From: Micrococcus flavus
Lineage (GTDB): Bacteria; Actinomycetota; Actinomycetes; Actinomycetales; Micrococcaceae
Length of the DNA stretch: 64,000 nt
Direction: 5' to 3'
Assembly: GCF_014204815.1 (NCBI RefSeq)
Contig: NZ_JACHMC010000001.1
Coordinates: 744,001-808,000 of the forward strand
Made by a program: the position numbers and the translations under genes. Shown here one piece after another: positions 15,633 through 24,207 of this stretch. Position 1 is the first letter of the stretch. Every line of letters starts with the position of its first letter. Below the pieces are notes generated by a model. It did not search any database. It was not told where the DNA came from and was given only the letters and a program-made list of their open reading frames with translations.

Positions 15633-16901
15633 GTGCTCCCCTCCGCCGGCGGCCCCGCCCGCCTCGGCCGCCGCAGACTGCGTCCCGCCCAGCTGGAGGC
15701 CGCGTTCACCGCCACGAGCGCCACGACCGTCACCGGCCTGGGGGTGGTGGACACCCCCACGTTCTGGACGGGGTTCGGCCAGGCCGTGATCCTCGGGCTG
15801 ATCAAGGTCGGCGGTCTCGGCGTCATGACCTTCACGGCGCTGCTGGGGCTGATCGTCCTGCACCGCATGGACCTGGCCCACCGCCTGGAGACCGCCGCGT
15901 CGACCCGCGCCCCGGGGCTGGGCGACCTGCGCTCGGTGCTGGCCACGGTGGTCGGGTTCTCCGCGCTCGTGGAGTCGCTCGTGGCCGTGGCCCTCACGCT
16001 GCGCCTCCTCCTCGGGTACGGCATGAGCCCCGGCAAGGCCCTCGCGAACGGGGTGTTCCATGCCGTGTCCGCGTTCAACAACGCCGGGTTCGCCCTGTTC
16101 TCCACCAACCTCATGGGCTTCGTCGGCGACCCCTTCGTGTGCCTGCCGATCGCCGCGGCGATCATCAGCGGCGGCCTGGGCCTGCCGGTGGTGGCCGCGC
16201 TCCGGCGACACGCCCGCCACCCCGAGCGGTGGTCGCTCACGGTGCGTCTCGTCCTGGTGGGGACGGCTGTGCTGCTCGCCGCGGGCACGGCCATGTACCT
16301 GCTGCTGGAGTGGGCCAACCCCGCGACCCTGGGCGCCCTGCCGCCCGCCGAGCGCGTCCTGGCGGCGTTCTTCCAGTCCGTCACCGTCCGCACCGCCGGG
16401 TTCAACTCCCTGGACTACGGGCGGATGCACCCCGTGACGCTGCTGGCCACGGACGCGCTCATGTTCATCGGCGCGGGCCCGGCGGGCACCGCCGGCGGCA
16501 TCAAGATCACGACGGCGGGGGTCCTGTTCTTCATCGTCCTCACCGAGATCCGGGGCCAGGGCGCCGTCCACGCGTTCGGGCGGCGGCTCTCCCGCTCCAC
16601 CCACCGCGAGGCCATCACCGTGGTCCTGCTCTCCGTGCTCGTGGTGGTGACGGCCACCGCGATGCTCATGGGGCTCAGTGCCTTCAGCACGGACCAGCTG
16701 GCGTTCGAGGCCGTCTCCGCGTTCGCCACGGTCGGCCTGTCCACCGGGATCACGGCCCAGCTGCCCCCGGCCGGGCAGACGGTCCTCATGGTCCTCATGC
16801 TCCTGGGGCGCGTCGGCCCGGCCACCGTGGCCGGCAGCCTCGCCCTCACCCCCCGCACCCGGCACGTCGAATACCCGAAGGAGAGGCCCCTCATCGGCTG
16901 A
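15633..16901 (+). CDS. TrkH/KtrB-family potassium channel subunit lacking the first transmembrane helix
   Basis: A 422-residue membrane protein that otherwise follows KtrB closely. The four filter loops are recognisable: TATSATTVTGLGVVD, HAVSAFNNAGFALFS, VTVRTAGFNSLDYG and EAVSAFATVGLSTGI. The GGxG-rich gate loop is AGPAGTAGGIKITT. The protein normally begins with a helix of about 20 hydrophobic residues between the PARL-like motif and the first filter. Here GGPARLGRRRLRPAQLEAAFTA joins the two with no hydrophobic stretch, and neither other frame supplies one. The GTG start is backed by a TATGTT hexamer. The RCK subunit follows. Potassium uptake is inferred; function of the truncated form is uncertain. 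Confidence 0.85.
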   Translation: MLPSAGGPARLGRRRLRPAQLEAAFTATSATTVTGLGVVDTPTFWTGFGQAVILGLIKVGGLGVMTFTALLGLIVLHRMDLAHRLETAASTRAPGLGDLRSVLATVVGFSALVESLVAVALTLRLLLGYGMSPGKALANGVFHAVSAFNNAGFALFSTNLMGFVGDPFVCLPIAAAIISGGLGLPVVAALRRHARHPERWSLTVRLVLVGTAVLLAAGTAMYLLLEWANPATLGALPPAERVLAAFFQSVTVRTAGFNSLDYGRMHPVTLLATDALMFIGAGPAGTAGGIKITTAGVLFFIVLTEIRGQGAVHAFGRRLSRSTHREAITVVLLSVLVVVTATAMLMGLSAFSTDQLAFEAVSAFATVGLSTGITAQLPPAGQTVLMVLMLLGRVGPATVAGSLALTPRTRHVEYPKERPLIG

Positions 16902-16956
16902 TCACCCCCGTTCCCTGTTCCCCGCCGGCCGCCGCGGCGGCCGGCCCCGCACTCCC

Positions 16957-17592
16957 GTGGCCGTCCTCGGCCTGGGCCGGTTCGGCCGCGCCGTCGCCCT
17001 CGAGCTGATGGACTCCGGCGTCGAGGTCCTCGGCGTTGACGCGGACGAGCGCGCCGTCCAGGACCTCAACGGCCGGCTCACCCACGTCGTGCGGGCCGAC
17101 GCCACGGACGAGGAGGCCCTGCGCCAGCTGTCCGTGCACGAGATGGAGCGCGTCGTCGTCGCGATCGGAGGGGACCTCGCCGACTCCATCCTGACCGTCT
17201 CCCTCATGATCCGGTTCGGGATCGACCACCTGTGGGCCAAGGCGAACGACGAGCGCCACGAGGAGATCCTCCGGCAGCTGGGGGTCGAGAACCTGATCCA
17301 TCCCGAGCGGGACATGGGCCGGCGGGTGGCGCACCTCGTGAGCAACTCGGTCCAGGACTTCGTGGCCGTGGAGAACGGCTTCGCCATGGTCCGGGCCGCC
17401 GCCCCCCGCCGCTTCTACGGCCGCGACCTGCGCGGCCTGGGCCTGGCCGGGGAGGCCGGCGTGCGCGTCGCCGCGATGCGCGCCGGCGGGTCCTGGCGGT
17501 ACCCGGCCGGACACGAGGTCGTCGGCCCCGAGGACACGCTCCTGCCGATCGGCTCCACCCGCGAGGTGGAGTCCTTCCTCGCCGAGGGCTGA
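16957..17592 (+). CDS. KtrA/TrkA-type RCK regulatory subunit of potassium uptake
   Basis: A cytosolic RCK protein of about 211 residues. It begins with the Rossmann nucleotide motif VAVLGLGRFGRAVALEL (GxGxxG), then GVDADE as the acidic ribose contact, and ADATDEEALRQLSVHEMERV. The last 80 residues form a TrkA-C domain (GRDLRGLGLAGEAGVRV). The GTG at 16957 is conservative and lacks a ribosome site. AAGGAGAGG at 16878-16886 suggests that translation may begin upstream in the same frame at a non-standard codon, giving about 15-19 more residues. It pairs with the channel gene just upstream (55-base gap). ATP/ADP or NAD binding gates the channel in this family. Confidence 0.85.
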   Translation: MAVLGLGRFGRAVALELMDSGVEVLGVDADERAVQDLNGRLTHVVRADATDEEALRQLSVHEMERVVVAIGGDLADSILTVSLMIRFGIDHLWAKANDERHEEILRQLGVENLIHPERDMGRRVAHLVSNSVQDFVAVENGFAMVRAAAPRRFYGRDLRGLGLAGEAGVRVAAMRAGGSWRYPAGHEVVGPEDTLLPIGSTREVESFLAEG

Positions 17593-17630
17593 GCCGGAGG
17601 GCGCAGGGCCCGCGCGCCGGCCGCCCTCCC

Positions 17631-17636
17631 TAGACT
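17631..17636 (+). promoter_or_regulatory. -10 hexamer TAGACT of a leaderless cysteine desulfurase transcript
   Basis: TAGACT, then six G residues, then ATG at 17643, so the transcript should begin at the start codon itself. Confidence 0.55.
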
Positions 17637-17642
17637 GGGGGG

Positions 17643-18875
17643 ATGGCCCCGATCGACCGCGTGCCCCTGGACCACGCCGCCACCACGCCGGTGCGCCCGG
17701 CCGCGCTCGCGGCGTTCGCCGAGGCCGCCGCGCTGGCGGCCAACCCCGCCTCCCTCCACGCCGCCGGGCGCCGCGCCAAGCTGGTGCTCGAGCAGGCCCG
17801 CGAGCGCATCGCCGCGGCCGTGGGCGCCCACCCGTCCGAGGTGGTGTTCACCTCGGGCGGCACGGAGGCGGACAACCTGGCGGTGCAGGGGCTGTACCGG
17901 GCGACGCGCGGCGGGGACCTGGCGCGTACGCGGATCGTGCTGACGGGGATCGAGCACCACGCGGTCCTGGACGCGGTGGACTGGCTGGTGCGGCAGGAGG
18001 GTGCCGAGGCCGTGCTCGTGCCGGTCGACGCCGAGGGCCGGGTGGACCTGGCCGCGTGGGAGACGGTGCTGGCCCAGGCGCCGGAGCGGACGGCGCTGGC
18101 CACGCTCATGTGGGCCAACAACGAGGTGGGAACGGTGCAGCCGGTGCCCGAGGCCGCGCGCCTGGCCGCGGCCCACGGGGTGCCGTTCCACACGGACGCG
18201 GTGCAGGCCGTGGGGTCGCTGGACGTGGACGTCGCCGCCTCGGGGGCGGCCACGCTCGCACTGTCCGGCCACAAGCTCGGCGCGCCCGTCGGCGTGGGCG
18301 CGCTGCTGGTCCGTCGGGACGCCGTCCTCGAGCCGGTGACCCACGGCGGCGGGCAGGAGCGACGCCTGCGCCCCGGCACCGTGTCCGTGGCGCTGGCCGT
18401 CGCGCTCGCGGCCGCGGTCGAGGAGGCGGTGGCCGAACGCGCGGCCGAGGCGGAGCGCCTCGGTGCGCTTCGCGACCGGGTGCTGGCCGCCGTCGAGGGC
18501 CTGCCCGGGGTCCGCGTGACCGGGGCGCGTGACGTGGACCCGGTGACGGGGGAGCGCCTGCCGGCGGGGACGCGGCGTCTGCCGGGCAACGTGCACGTCA
18601 CGGTGGACGGCCGCACCGCCGACGCCCTGCTGTTCGGCTTCGACACCGCGGGCGTCGACTCGTCGGCCGGGTCCGCCTGCACGGCCGGGGTCGCCGAGCC
18701 GTCCCACGTGCTCGAGGCCATGGGCCTGGGGGAGCGGGCCCGGTGGACGCAGCGCCTCACCCTGGGGCGCACCACCACCGAGGACGATGTCGAGAGCCTG
18801 CTCGCCGTGCTGCCGCAGGTGCTGCGGCCGGGCCGCTCGTCCGCCGGGCGAGGCGCGGAAGGGGAGGGTCGATGA
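17643..18875 (+). CDS. Cysteine desulfurase (IscS/NifS family)
   Basis: A 410-residue PLP enzyme. It opens [12 protein letters not shown], the NifS-like N-terminus. The PLP region [14 protein letters not shown] is at about 70-83, His104/His105 in GIEHHAVLD and the Schiff-base Lys211 in [10 protein letters not shown]. The persulfide Cys346 sits in the loop [10 protein letters not shown]. It removes sulfur from L-cysteine as a protein-bound persulfide. The stop overlaps the mnmA start (ATGA), so the sulfur is probably delivered to MnmA for tRNA thiolation. The ATG is preceded by a leaderless-type promoter. Confidence 0.93.
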   Translation: MAPIDRVPLDHAATTPVRPAALAAFAEAAALAANPASLHAAGRRAKLVLEQARERIAAAVGAHPSEVVFTSGGTEADNLAVQGLYRATRGGDLARTRIVLTGIEHHAVLDAVDWLVRQEGAEAVLVPVDAEGRVDLAAWETVLAQAPERTALATLMWANNEVGTVQPVPEAARLAAAHGVPFHTDAVQAVGSLDVDVAASGAATLALSGHKLGAPVGVGALLVRRDAVLEPVTHGGGQERRLRPGTVSVALAVALAAAVEEAVAERAAEAERLGALRDRVLAAVEGLPGVRVTGARDVDPVTGERLPAGTRRLPGNVHVTVDGRTADALLFGFDTAGVDSSAGSACTAGVAEPSHVLEAMGLGERARWTQRLTLGRTTTEDDVESLLAVLPQVLRPGRSSAGRGAEGEGR

Positions 18876-20053
18876 GGGTCCTGGCCGCCATGAGCGGGGG
18901 AGTGGACTCCGCGGTCGCCGCCGCCCGGGCCGTGGACGCGGGGCACGACGTCGTCGGGGTGCACCTGGCGCTGTCGCGGATGCCCGGCACGCTGCGCACC
19001 GGGTCCCGGGGCTGCTGCACCATCGAGGACGCCTCGGACGCGTGGCGCGCGTGCGAGGTGCTCGGCATCCCCTTCTACACGTGGGACTTCTCCGAGCGGT
19101 TCCAGACGGACGTCGTCGAGGACTTCGTGGCCGAGTACGCCGCCGGCCGCACCCCCAACCCGTGCCTGCGCTGCAACGAGAAGATCAAGTTCGAGGCGCT
19201 GCTGGACAGGGCGATCGAGCTCGGGTTCGACGCGGTCGCCACCGGCCACTACGCGCGCGTGGACCGCGGACCGGACGGCCGGGTTCAGCTGCACCGCGCC
19301 GCCGACGACGCCAAGGACCAGTCCTACGTCCTCGCCGTGCTGCGCGAGGACCAGCTGGAGCACTGCCTCTTCCCCCTCGCGGACACCCCGTCGAAGGACC
19401 TGGTCCGCGCGGAGGCCGCGGAGCGGGGGCTGTCCGTGGCGCAGAAGCCCGACTCGCACGACATCTGCTTCATCCCCGACGGGGACACCCGCGGCTGGCT
19501 CGCCGAGCGCATCGCGCTGGAGCCGGGACCGATCGTGGACGCCGACGGCGTTGAGCTGGGCACGCACGCCGGCGCCCAGGCCTACACGGTGGGTCAGCGC
19601 AAGGGCCTGGCCATCGGCCGCCCGGCCCCGGACGGGAAGCCCCGGTTCGTGCTCGAGGTCCGCCCGAAGGAGAACACCGTGGTGGTCGGCGGGAGGGAGC
19701 TGCTCGATGTGGATCGCATCACGGCGATCCGCCCGTCCTGGGCCGGCGCCCCGCTGCCGGAGGACGCCACCGGCGCGTGGTTCGACTGCGATCTGCAGTT
19801 CCGCGCCCACGGGGAGATCGTCCCCGCTCGCGCGCGCGTCGTGCGCACCCCGGCCGACCGCACCTCCGCCGACCGGAGCCCCGCCGCCGAGGCGGGGGAC
19901 GACGTCGTCGCCTGGGAGATCGAGCCGACGCACCCCCTGCGCGGGGTGGCGCCCGGCCAGTCCGCCGTGCTCTACCGGGACACGCGCGTGCTCGGCCAGG
20001 CCACCATCGACACCGCCCGCAACGCCCGCCTGGCCGCCGGGACCGGTGCGTAG
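18872..20053 (+). CDS. mnmA: tRNA-specific 2-thiouridylase MnmA
   Basis: A 393-residue enzyme. The PP-loop [13 protein letters not shown] is at residues 6-18. The nucleophile Cys98 lies in [12 protein letters not shown] and its partner Cys199 in [11 protein letters not shown], the spacing expected for MnmA. The C-terminal RNA-binding domain contains [13 protein letters not shown]. It adds sulfur to U34 of Lys, Glu and Gln tRNAs. The ATG overlaps the cysteine desulfurase stop. Its own TAG stop (20051-20053) forms the first half of the -10 hexamer for the chorismate mutase gene. Confidence 0.95.
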   Translation: MRVLAAMSGGVDSAVAAARAVDAGHDVVGVHLALSRMPGTLRTGSRGCCTIEDASDAWRACEVLGIPFYTWDFSERFQTDVVEDFVAEYAAGRTPNPCLRCNEKIKFEALLDRAIELGFDAVATGHYARVDRGPDGRVQLHRAADDAKDQSYVLAVLREDQLEHCLFPLADTPSKDLVRAEAAERGLSVAQKPDSHDICFIPDGDTRGWLAERIALEPGPIVDADGVELGTHAGAQAYTVGQRKGLAIGRPAPDGKPRFVLEVRPKENTVVVGGRELLDVDRITAIRPSWAGAPLPEDATGAWFDCDLQFRAHGEIVPARARVVRTPADRTSADRSPAAEAGDDVVAWEIEPTHPLRGVAPGQSAVLYRDTRVLGQATIDTARNARLAAGTGA

Positions 20054-20056
20054 GGT
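20051..20056 (+). promoter_or_regulatory. -10 hexamer TAGGGT of a leaderless chorismate mutase transcript
   Basis: TAGGGT overlaps the mnmA stop codon and is followed by six bases and the ATG at 20063. Confidence 0.5.
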
Positions 20057-20062
20057 GAGGCC

Positions 20063-20431
20063 ATGAGCCCGGACTACGACCCCCACGCCAGCTCCCTGGC
20101 CGGCACCGCCGACGCCGACGTCCTCGAGGAGCTCTACGCCATCCGCGGGAGCATCGACAACATCGACGCCTCCCTCGTGTACCTGCTGGCCGAGCGGTTC
20201 AAGTTCACCCAGCGGGTGGGCCGGCTCAAGGCGCGCCACGCCCTCCCGCCGTCCGACCCCGGGCGCGAGGCCGCGCAGATCGAGCGCCTCCAGGCCCTGG
20301 CCCGCGACGCCGACCTCGAGCCGGAGTTCGCCGAGAAGTTCCTGACCTTCATCATCGCCGAGGTCATCCGCCACCACCGGGCCATCGCCGCGGACAGGAC
20401 GGGCGCAGACGCGGCCGACGCCGATGCCTGA
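20063..20431 (+). CDS. Chorismate mutase, AroQ type
   Basis: A 122-residue all-helical protein. It begins ELYAIRGSIDNIDASLVYLLAERF (residues about 30-53), the AroQ first helix with the catalytic Arg, then KFTQRVGRLKARHALPPSDP and FAEKFLTFIIAEVIRHH. It converts chorismate to prephenate for Phe/Tyr synthesis. The N-terminal 25 residues are a disordered Ser/Ala/Asp stretch. The gene overlaps the following MetE-like gene by 8 bases. Its position between mnmA and the MetE-like gene interrupts a neighbourhood that is usually contiguous in related genera, as I recall it. Confidence 0.9.
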   Translation: MSPDYDPHASSLAGTADADVLEELYAIRGSIDNIDASLVYLLAERFKFTQRVGRLKARHALPPSDPGREAAQIERLQALARDADLEPEFAEKFLTFIIAEVIRHHRAIAADRTGADAADADA

Positions 20432-21521
20432 GGCCGTCCTCCCGGAGAGGCCCCGTCCGCGCGCCCTCGGCGGCACCCCGTGGCGGGGGACGGACGCGGC
20501 CGAGGCCGTGACCACCGCCCTCGGCGAGCTGGGCGACGGACACCGGCCGCTGCTCCCGGAGCTGCCAGACCGCGGTCCGGGCGCCGACGCCGCGGGGCGG
20601 TCCGCGGCGCTGCTGGCCGAGCTGTCCGTGGACCTGCAGCCGCACGGGTGGCGCGTGAGCCCGCCGTCCGCCGTCGCCTCGGGCATGGACCGCCGCCGGG
20701 CGCAGTCCTTCTGGCGGGAGGACCTGCTGCGGTGGACGGACACCGCCGGCGCGGAGGGTCTGACCGCCGCGCCCCTGACGGTCCGGGTGCTGGGCCCGCT
20801 CAGCCTCCTCGGCTCCCTGTGGCTGCCCGGCGGGGAGCGCGTGCTGGTGGACTCGGGAGCGCGCCGGGACGTCGTCGGCTCCTACCGGGAGGGGCTGGCC
20901 TCCGCGGTCGACCGGTGGCGCTCGGCCACGGGCGCCGGGCAGGTGGGCGTGGTGGTGGACGAGCCGCTCGCCGCCGCCGTGCTCGCCGGAAAGCTGGCCA
21001 CCGCCAGCGGCTACCGCACCGTGCGGTCGCTGCCCCGGGACGAGGCCCGCGCCGCCTGGCGGGACGCGCTCGCGGACCTGGCGGGAGTCGGTGCGAACTG
21101 GGTGTGGCTCGACCCGCACGCGGGGGAGGCCGACGTCGTCGACCTGGCGCTGCTGGCGGCCGAGTCCCTGCCGCCCTCCGCTGAGGACGACGCCGCCCCG
21201 CCCGTCCGCCTGACGGTGCCCGTGGGCGCCCTGGAGTCCGCCGCGCCGGGCGGGGACGGGCGCCTCCCCGCCGGATCGCCGGCCGCCACCCCGCGCGCGT
21301 GGGACGTGGTGGCGGGCTGGATCGACGCCGGCCGCGGCCTCGCCCTGCGCGGGGTGCGGCCGGCGGAGCTGCTGCGCACGTGGGACCGGCTGGGCCTGGA
21401 CCCCGCCCTGGCCGCCGGCCTCGATCTGACCGTCGCCGGCCCGGCCACCGCCGCGGGCCTGCGGCGGCTGCGGCAGGACGCCGAGGAGCTGGAGGCGCGG
21501 GTCCGCGAGCTGCTCGGCTGA
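20424..21521 (+). CDS. MetE-like/UROD-superfamily protein, 'methionine synthase' family
   Basis: A 365-residue protein resembling the C-terminal half of cobalamin-independent methionine synthase. It begins around GTPWRGTDAAEAV and HRPLLPELPDRGPGADAAGR. It then shows LLAELSVDLQPHGWRVS, VLGPLSLLGSLWLPGGERV and VGVVVDEPLAAAVLAGKL, with GVRPAELLRTWDRLGLDP near the end. The actinobacterial family usually sits between mnmA and ligA; no ligA follows here. Zinc-binding residues typical of true MetE are not obvious, so methionine synthesis is uncertain. The ATG at 20424 overlaps chorismate mutase, implying coupled translation. Confidence 0.7.
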   Translation: MPEAVLPERPRPRALGGTPWRGTDAAEAVTTALGELGDGHRPLLPELPDRGPGADAAGRSAALLAELSVDLQPHGWRVSPPSAVASGMDRRRAQSFWREDLLRWTDTAGAEGLTAAPLTVRVLGPLSLLGSLWLPGGERVLVDSGARRDVVGSYREGLASAVDRWRSATGAGQVGVVVDEPLAAAVLAGKLATASGYRTVRSLPRDEARAAWRDALADLAGVGANWVWLDPHAGEADVVDLALLAAESLPPSAEDDAAPPVRLTVPVGALESAAPGGDGRLPAGSPAATPRAWDVVAGWIDAGRGLALRGVRPAELLRTWDRLGLDPALAAGLDLTVAGPATAAGLRRLRQDAEELEARVRELLG

Positions 21522-21734
21522 GCGCCGGGCGTCAGGGGACCTCGAGGACGTCCGGGCGGGGCGCCCCTGCCTCGGAGGCGAGGGTCACGAATCGATGACG
21601 AGATCCGCGGAACCCCGCGTCACGCGCCCCCGTCGGCCCCGTCGGGGACTACCATCCGGAGGTGTCCGGTCTGCCCGGACAGCCCTCCGTCCGGACGCGG
21701 GGGAGCGCCGTGCGGCCATGGAGGAGGAACACGG

Positions 21735-22415
21735 ATGAGCAGGGCCAGGATCCTGGTGGTCGACGACGACGAGGCGCTCGCCGAGATGATCGGCATCGTG
21801 CTGCGCAGCGACGACTACGAGGTCTCGTTCGCCGCCGACGGCACGTCCGCCGTGCCCGCCTTCCGCTCGTCGCACCCCGACCTGGTGCTCCTGGACCTCA
21901 TGCTCCCCGGCATCGACGGCCTCGAGGTCTGCCGTCAGATCCGCGCCGAGTCGGATGTGCCGATCGTCATGCTCACCGCGAAGTCGGACACCGAGGACGT
22001 GGTCCGCGGCCTGGAGTCCGGCGCCGACGACTACGTCCCCAAGCCCTTCAAGCCCGCCGAGCTCGTGGCCCGCGTGCGCGCGCGCCTGCGCGAGGGCGAG
22101 GTCCGCCCGGCCGAGAGCCTGCGCATCGGGGACGTGGAGATCGACGTCGCCGGCCATCAGGTGACCCGCGGCGGGGAGCCGATCGCCCTGACCCCCCTGG
22201 AGTTCGACCTCCTCGTGGCGCTCGCCCGGCGGCCCCGCCAGGTGTTCACCCGCGAGATGCTCCTGGAGGAGGTCTGGGGCTACCGTCACCAGGCGGACAC
22301 GCGCCTCGTGAACGTGCACGTGCAGCGCCTTCGCTCCAAGGTCGAGCCGGATCCGGAGTCCCCCACGGTGGTGCTGACCGTCCGCGGCGTCGGCTACAAG
22401 GCCGGCCAGGGCTGA
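21735..22415 (+). CDS. mtrA: Response regulator MtrA (OmpR family)
   Basis: A 226-residue regulator. The receiver domain (1-120) shows the acidic pair in LVVDDDEAL, phospho-acceptor Asp54 in LVLLDLMLPGIDG, and the Lys in DDYVPKPFKPAEL. The winged-helix DNA-binding domain (130-224) has LTPLEFDLLVALARRP and TRLVNVHVQRLRSKVEPDP. The ATG follows GGAGGAACACGG, a strong ribosome site. It is followed 5 bases later by mtrB and then lpqB, the conserved actinobacterial cell-envelope and division regulation block. The 213-base region upstream (21522-21734) holds the promoter; TACCAT at 21650-21655 is a candidate -10. Confidence 0.96.
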   Translation: MSRARILVVDDDEALAEMIGIVLRSDDYEVSFAADGTSAVPAFRSSHPDLVLLDLMLPGIDGLEVCRQIRAESDVPIVMLTAKSDTEDVVRGLESGADDYVPKPFKPAELVARVRARLREGEVRPAESLRIGDVEIDVAGHQVTRGGEPIALTPLEFDLLVALARRPRQVFTREMLLEEVWGYRHQADTRLVNVHVQRLRSKVEPDPESPTVVLTVRGVGYKAGQG

Positions 22416-22419
22416 GGCG

Positions 22420-24207
22420 GTGACCGCCCCGCCCGACGCCCCTGCGCCGGCGGAGACGACGGCGCCAGCCGCTCCCGCCGCGGCCGCCCCGCCCGAGCCG
22501 TGGCACCGCCGGCTCCGCCGACGGTGGACGGGCTCGCTCCAGCTGCGCACCGCCGTCGTCGCGGGGCTGCTGTCGCTCCTGGCGAGCCTCGCGGTCTCCG
22601 GCCTGCTCACCCACCAGGTGGCGCAGGCCCTCTTCGACGCCCGCCACGCGCAGATCGAGGCGGAGGCCCGACGCGGCCTCTCGCTCGTGCAGGACACCTT
22701 CGCGTCCGCCGCCTCCACCGACGAGCAGACCACGGACGCGCTGGTGAGCCAGACCATGCGCGCCCTCGAGGGCGACACCGGCACCACCATCCGGCGGCGC
22801 TTCCACCTCGAGCCGCTGCCCGGCTCCGGCGCCACCTACGTGGGCACGGTCTCCTCCCAGGGCCTCGACCCGGACGTCATCCCCGAGGACCTGCGCGAGG
22901 CCGTGGCCTCCGGGCCCGGCGTCTTCGACGCCTCCGTCGCGCTGCCGAACGGGGGCGGCGCCACGCGACCGGGGCTCGTGTTCGCCACGCAGGTGGTGCT
23001 CCCGTCGGGCGCCTCGTACGCCCTCTACCTGGTGTACGACCTCTCGGACGTCCAGCAGTCCCTGGACTCGGTGCTCGGCGTGCTGCTGCTGTTCGGCAGC
23101 GGCTTCCTGGTGGTCAACGCCCTCGTGGCATGGTGGGCCTCGCGCAGCGTCGTCCGTCCGGTCCAGCAGGCCGCGACGGCGGCCGAGTCGCTCTCCGGGG
23201 GCAACCTCGCCGTGCGCATGCCGGTCCGCGGGGAGGACGAGATGGCCCGTCTGGGCACCTCGTTCAACCGGATGGCGGACAACATCCAGGAGCAGATCAC
23301 CCAGCTGGCGCAGCTGTCCCGGATGCAGCAGCAGTTCGTGTCGGACGTCTCCCACGAGCTGCGCACGCCGTTGACCACGGTGCGCATGGCCGCCGACGTC
23401 CTCTACGGCTCGCGTGAGGACTTCGACCCGGTGAACCGCCGCTCCACCGAGCTCCTCTACCACCAGGTGGACCGCTTCCAGACGATGCTCGCGGACCTGC
23501 TGGAGATCACCCGGTTCGACGCCGGCGCCGCGCAGCTCGCCCTCGAGGACACGGACCTGCTCGAGCTCGCCCGGGACGTGGTCCTCACCGCCCAGCCCCT
23601 GGCCGAGCAGGCCGGCGTGCCGGTCTACCTCGTGCCGTTCGGCGCCGAGGACGGTGCGGGGCACCAGGCCAGCGTCGACCCGCGGCGGATCGAGCGCATC
23701 CTGCGCAACCTCGTGAACAACGCGATCGAGCACGCGGAGGGGGCGCCCGTCGACGTCCTCGTGGCCTCCGATCCCGAGGTGGTGTCCGTGGCGGTGGTGG
23801 ATCGGGGCCTCGGCATGACTCCCGAGCAGGTCCAGCGCGTGTTCGACCGGTTCTGGCGCGCCGACCCCTCCCGGAAGCGGACCACGGGCGGCTCGGGACT
23901 GGGCCTGGCCATTGCCACGGAGGACACCCGGCTCCACGGCGGCCGCCTCGAGGCCTGGGGCGAGCTCGGTGTGGGCTCGGTGTTCATGGTCACGGTGCCC
24001 CGCATCCGGACCGCGGAGGAGGGCGGCGAGCCGGCGGCCGTGCGGCGCGCCGCGCTGCCCATCCCGCCGGAGTACGACCGCGCCGACCGCCGGCTGGCCA
24101 CCGACCTGCACACCCCGGTGCCCGTGGACGACCAGGAGAAGCCGGCTCCTCGGCCGGCCCCCGCGGCGGGCGTCGTCGACCGCGTGCGTGAACAGGAGCT
24201 CGGATGA
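22420..24207 (+). CDS. mtrB: Sensor histidine kinase MtrB
   Basis: A 595-residue kinase with a Pro/Ala-rich cytoplasmic N-terminus and first membrane helix (about 44-64). An extracytoplasmic sensor loop follows (65-215), then a second helix (218-240) and a HAMP domain (240-295). The H-box QQFVSDVSHELRTPLTTVR carries His312. The ATPase domain has NLVNNAIEHAEG (N-box), VVDRGLGMTPEQV (G1) and GGSGLGLAI (G2). It starts at a GTG 5 bases after mtrA. Its stop overlaps the lpqB ATG (ATGA). It phosphorylates MtrA. Confidence 0.95.
   Translation: MTAPPDAPAPAETTAPAAPAAAAPPEPWHRRLRRRWTGSLQLRTAVVAGLLSLLASLAVSGLLTHQVAQALFDARHAQIEAEARRGLSLVQDTFASAASTDEQTTDALVSQTMRALEGDTGTTIRRRFHLEPLPGSGATYVGTVSSQGLDPDVIPEDLREAVASGPGVFDASVALPNGGGATRPGLVFATQVVLPSGASYALYLVYDLSDVQQSLDSVLGVLLLFGSGFLVVNALVAWWASRSVVRPVQQAATAAESLSGGNLAVRMPVRGEDEMARLGTSFNRMADNIQEQITQLAQLSRMQQQFVSDVSHELRTPLTTVRMAADVLYGSREDFDPVNRRSTELLYHQVDRFQTMLADLLEITRFDAGAAQLALEDTDLLELARDVVLTAQPLAEQAGVPVYLVPFGAEDGAGHQASVDPRRIERILRNLVNNAIEHAEGAPVDVLVASDPEVVSVAVVDRGLGMTPEQVQRVFDRFWRADPSRKRTTGGSGLGLAIATEDTRLHGGRLEAWGELGVGSVFMVTVPRIRTAEEGGEPAAVRRAALPIPPEYDRADRRLATDLHTPVPVDDQEKPAPRPAPAAGVVDRVREQELG

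Noticed and set aside
17630-20743. 1037-codon minus-strand ORF opposite cysteine desulfurase and mnmA
   Set aside because: Shadow of confidently identified enzymes.
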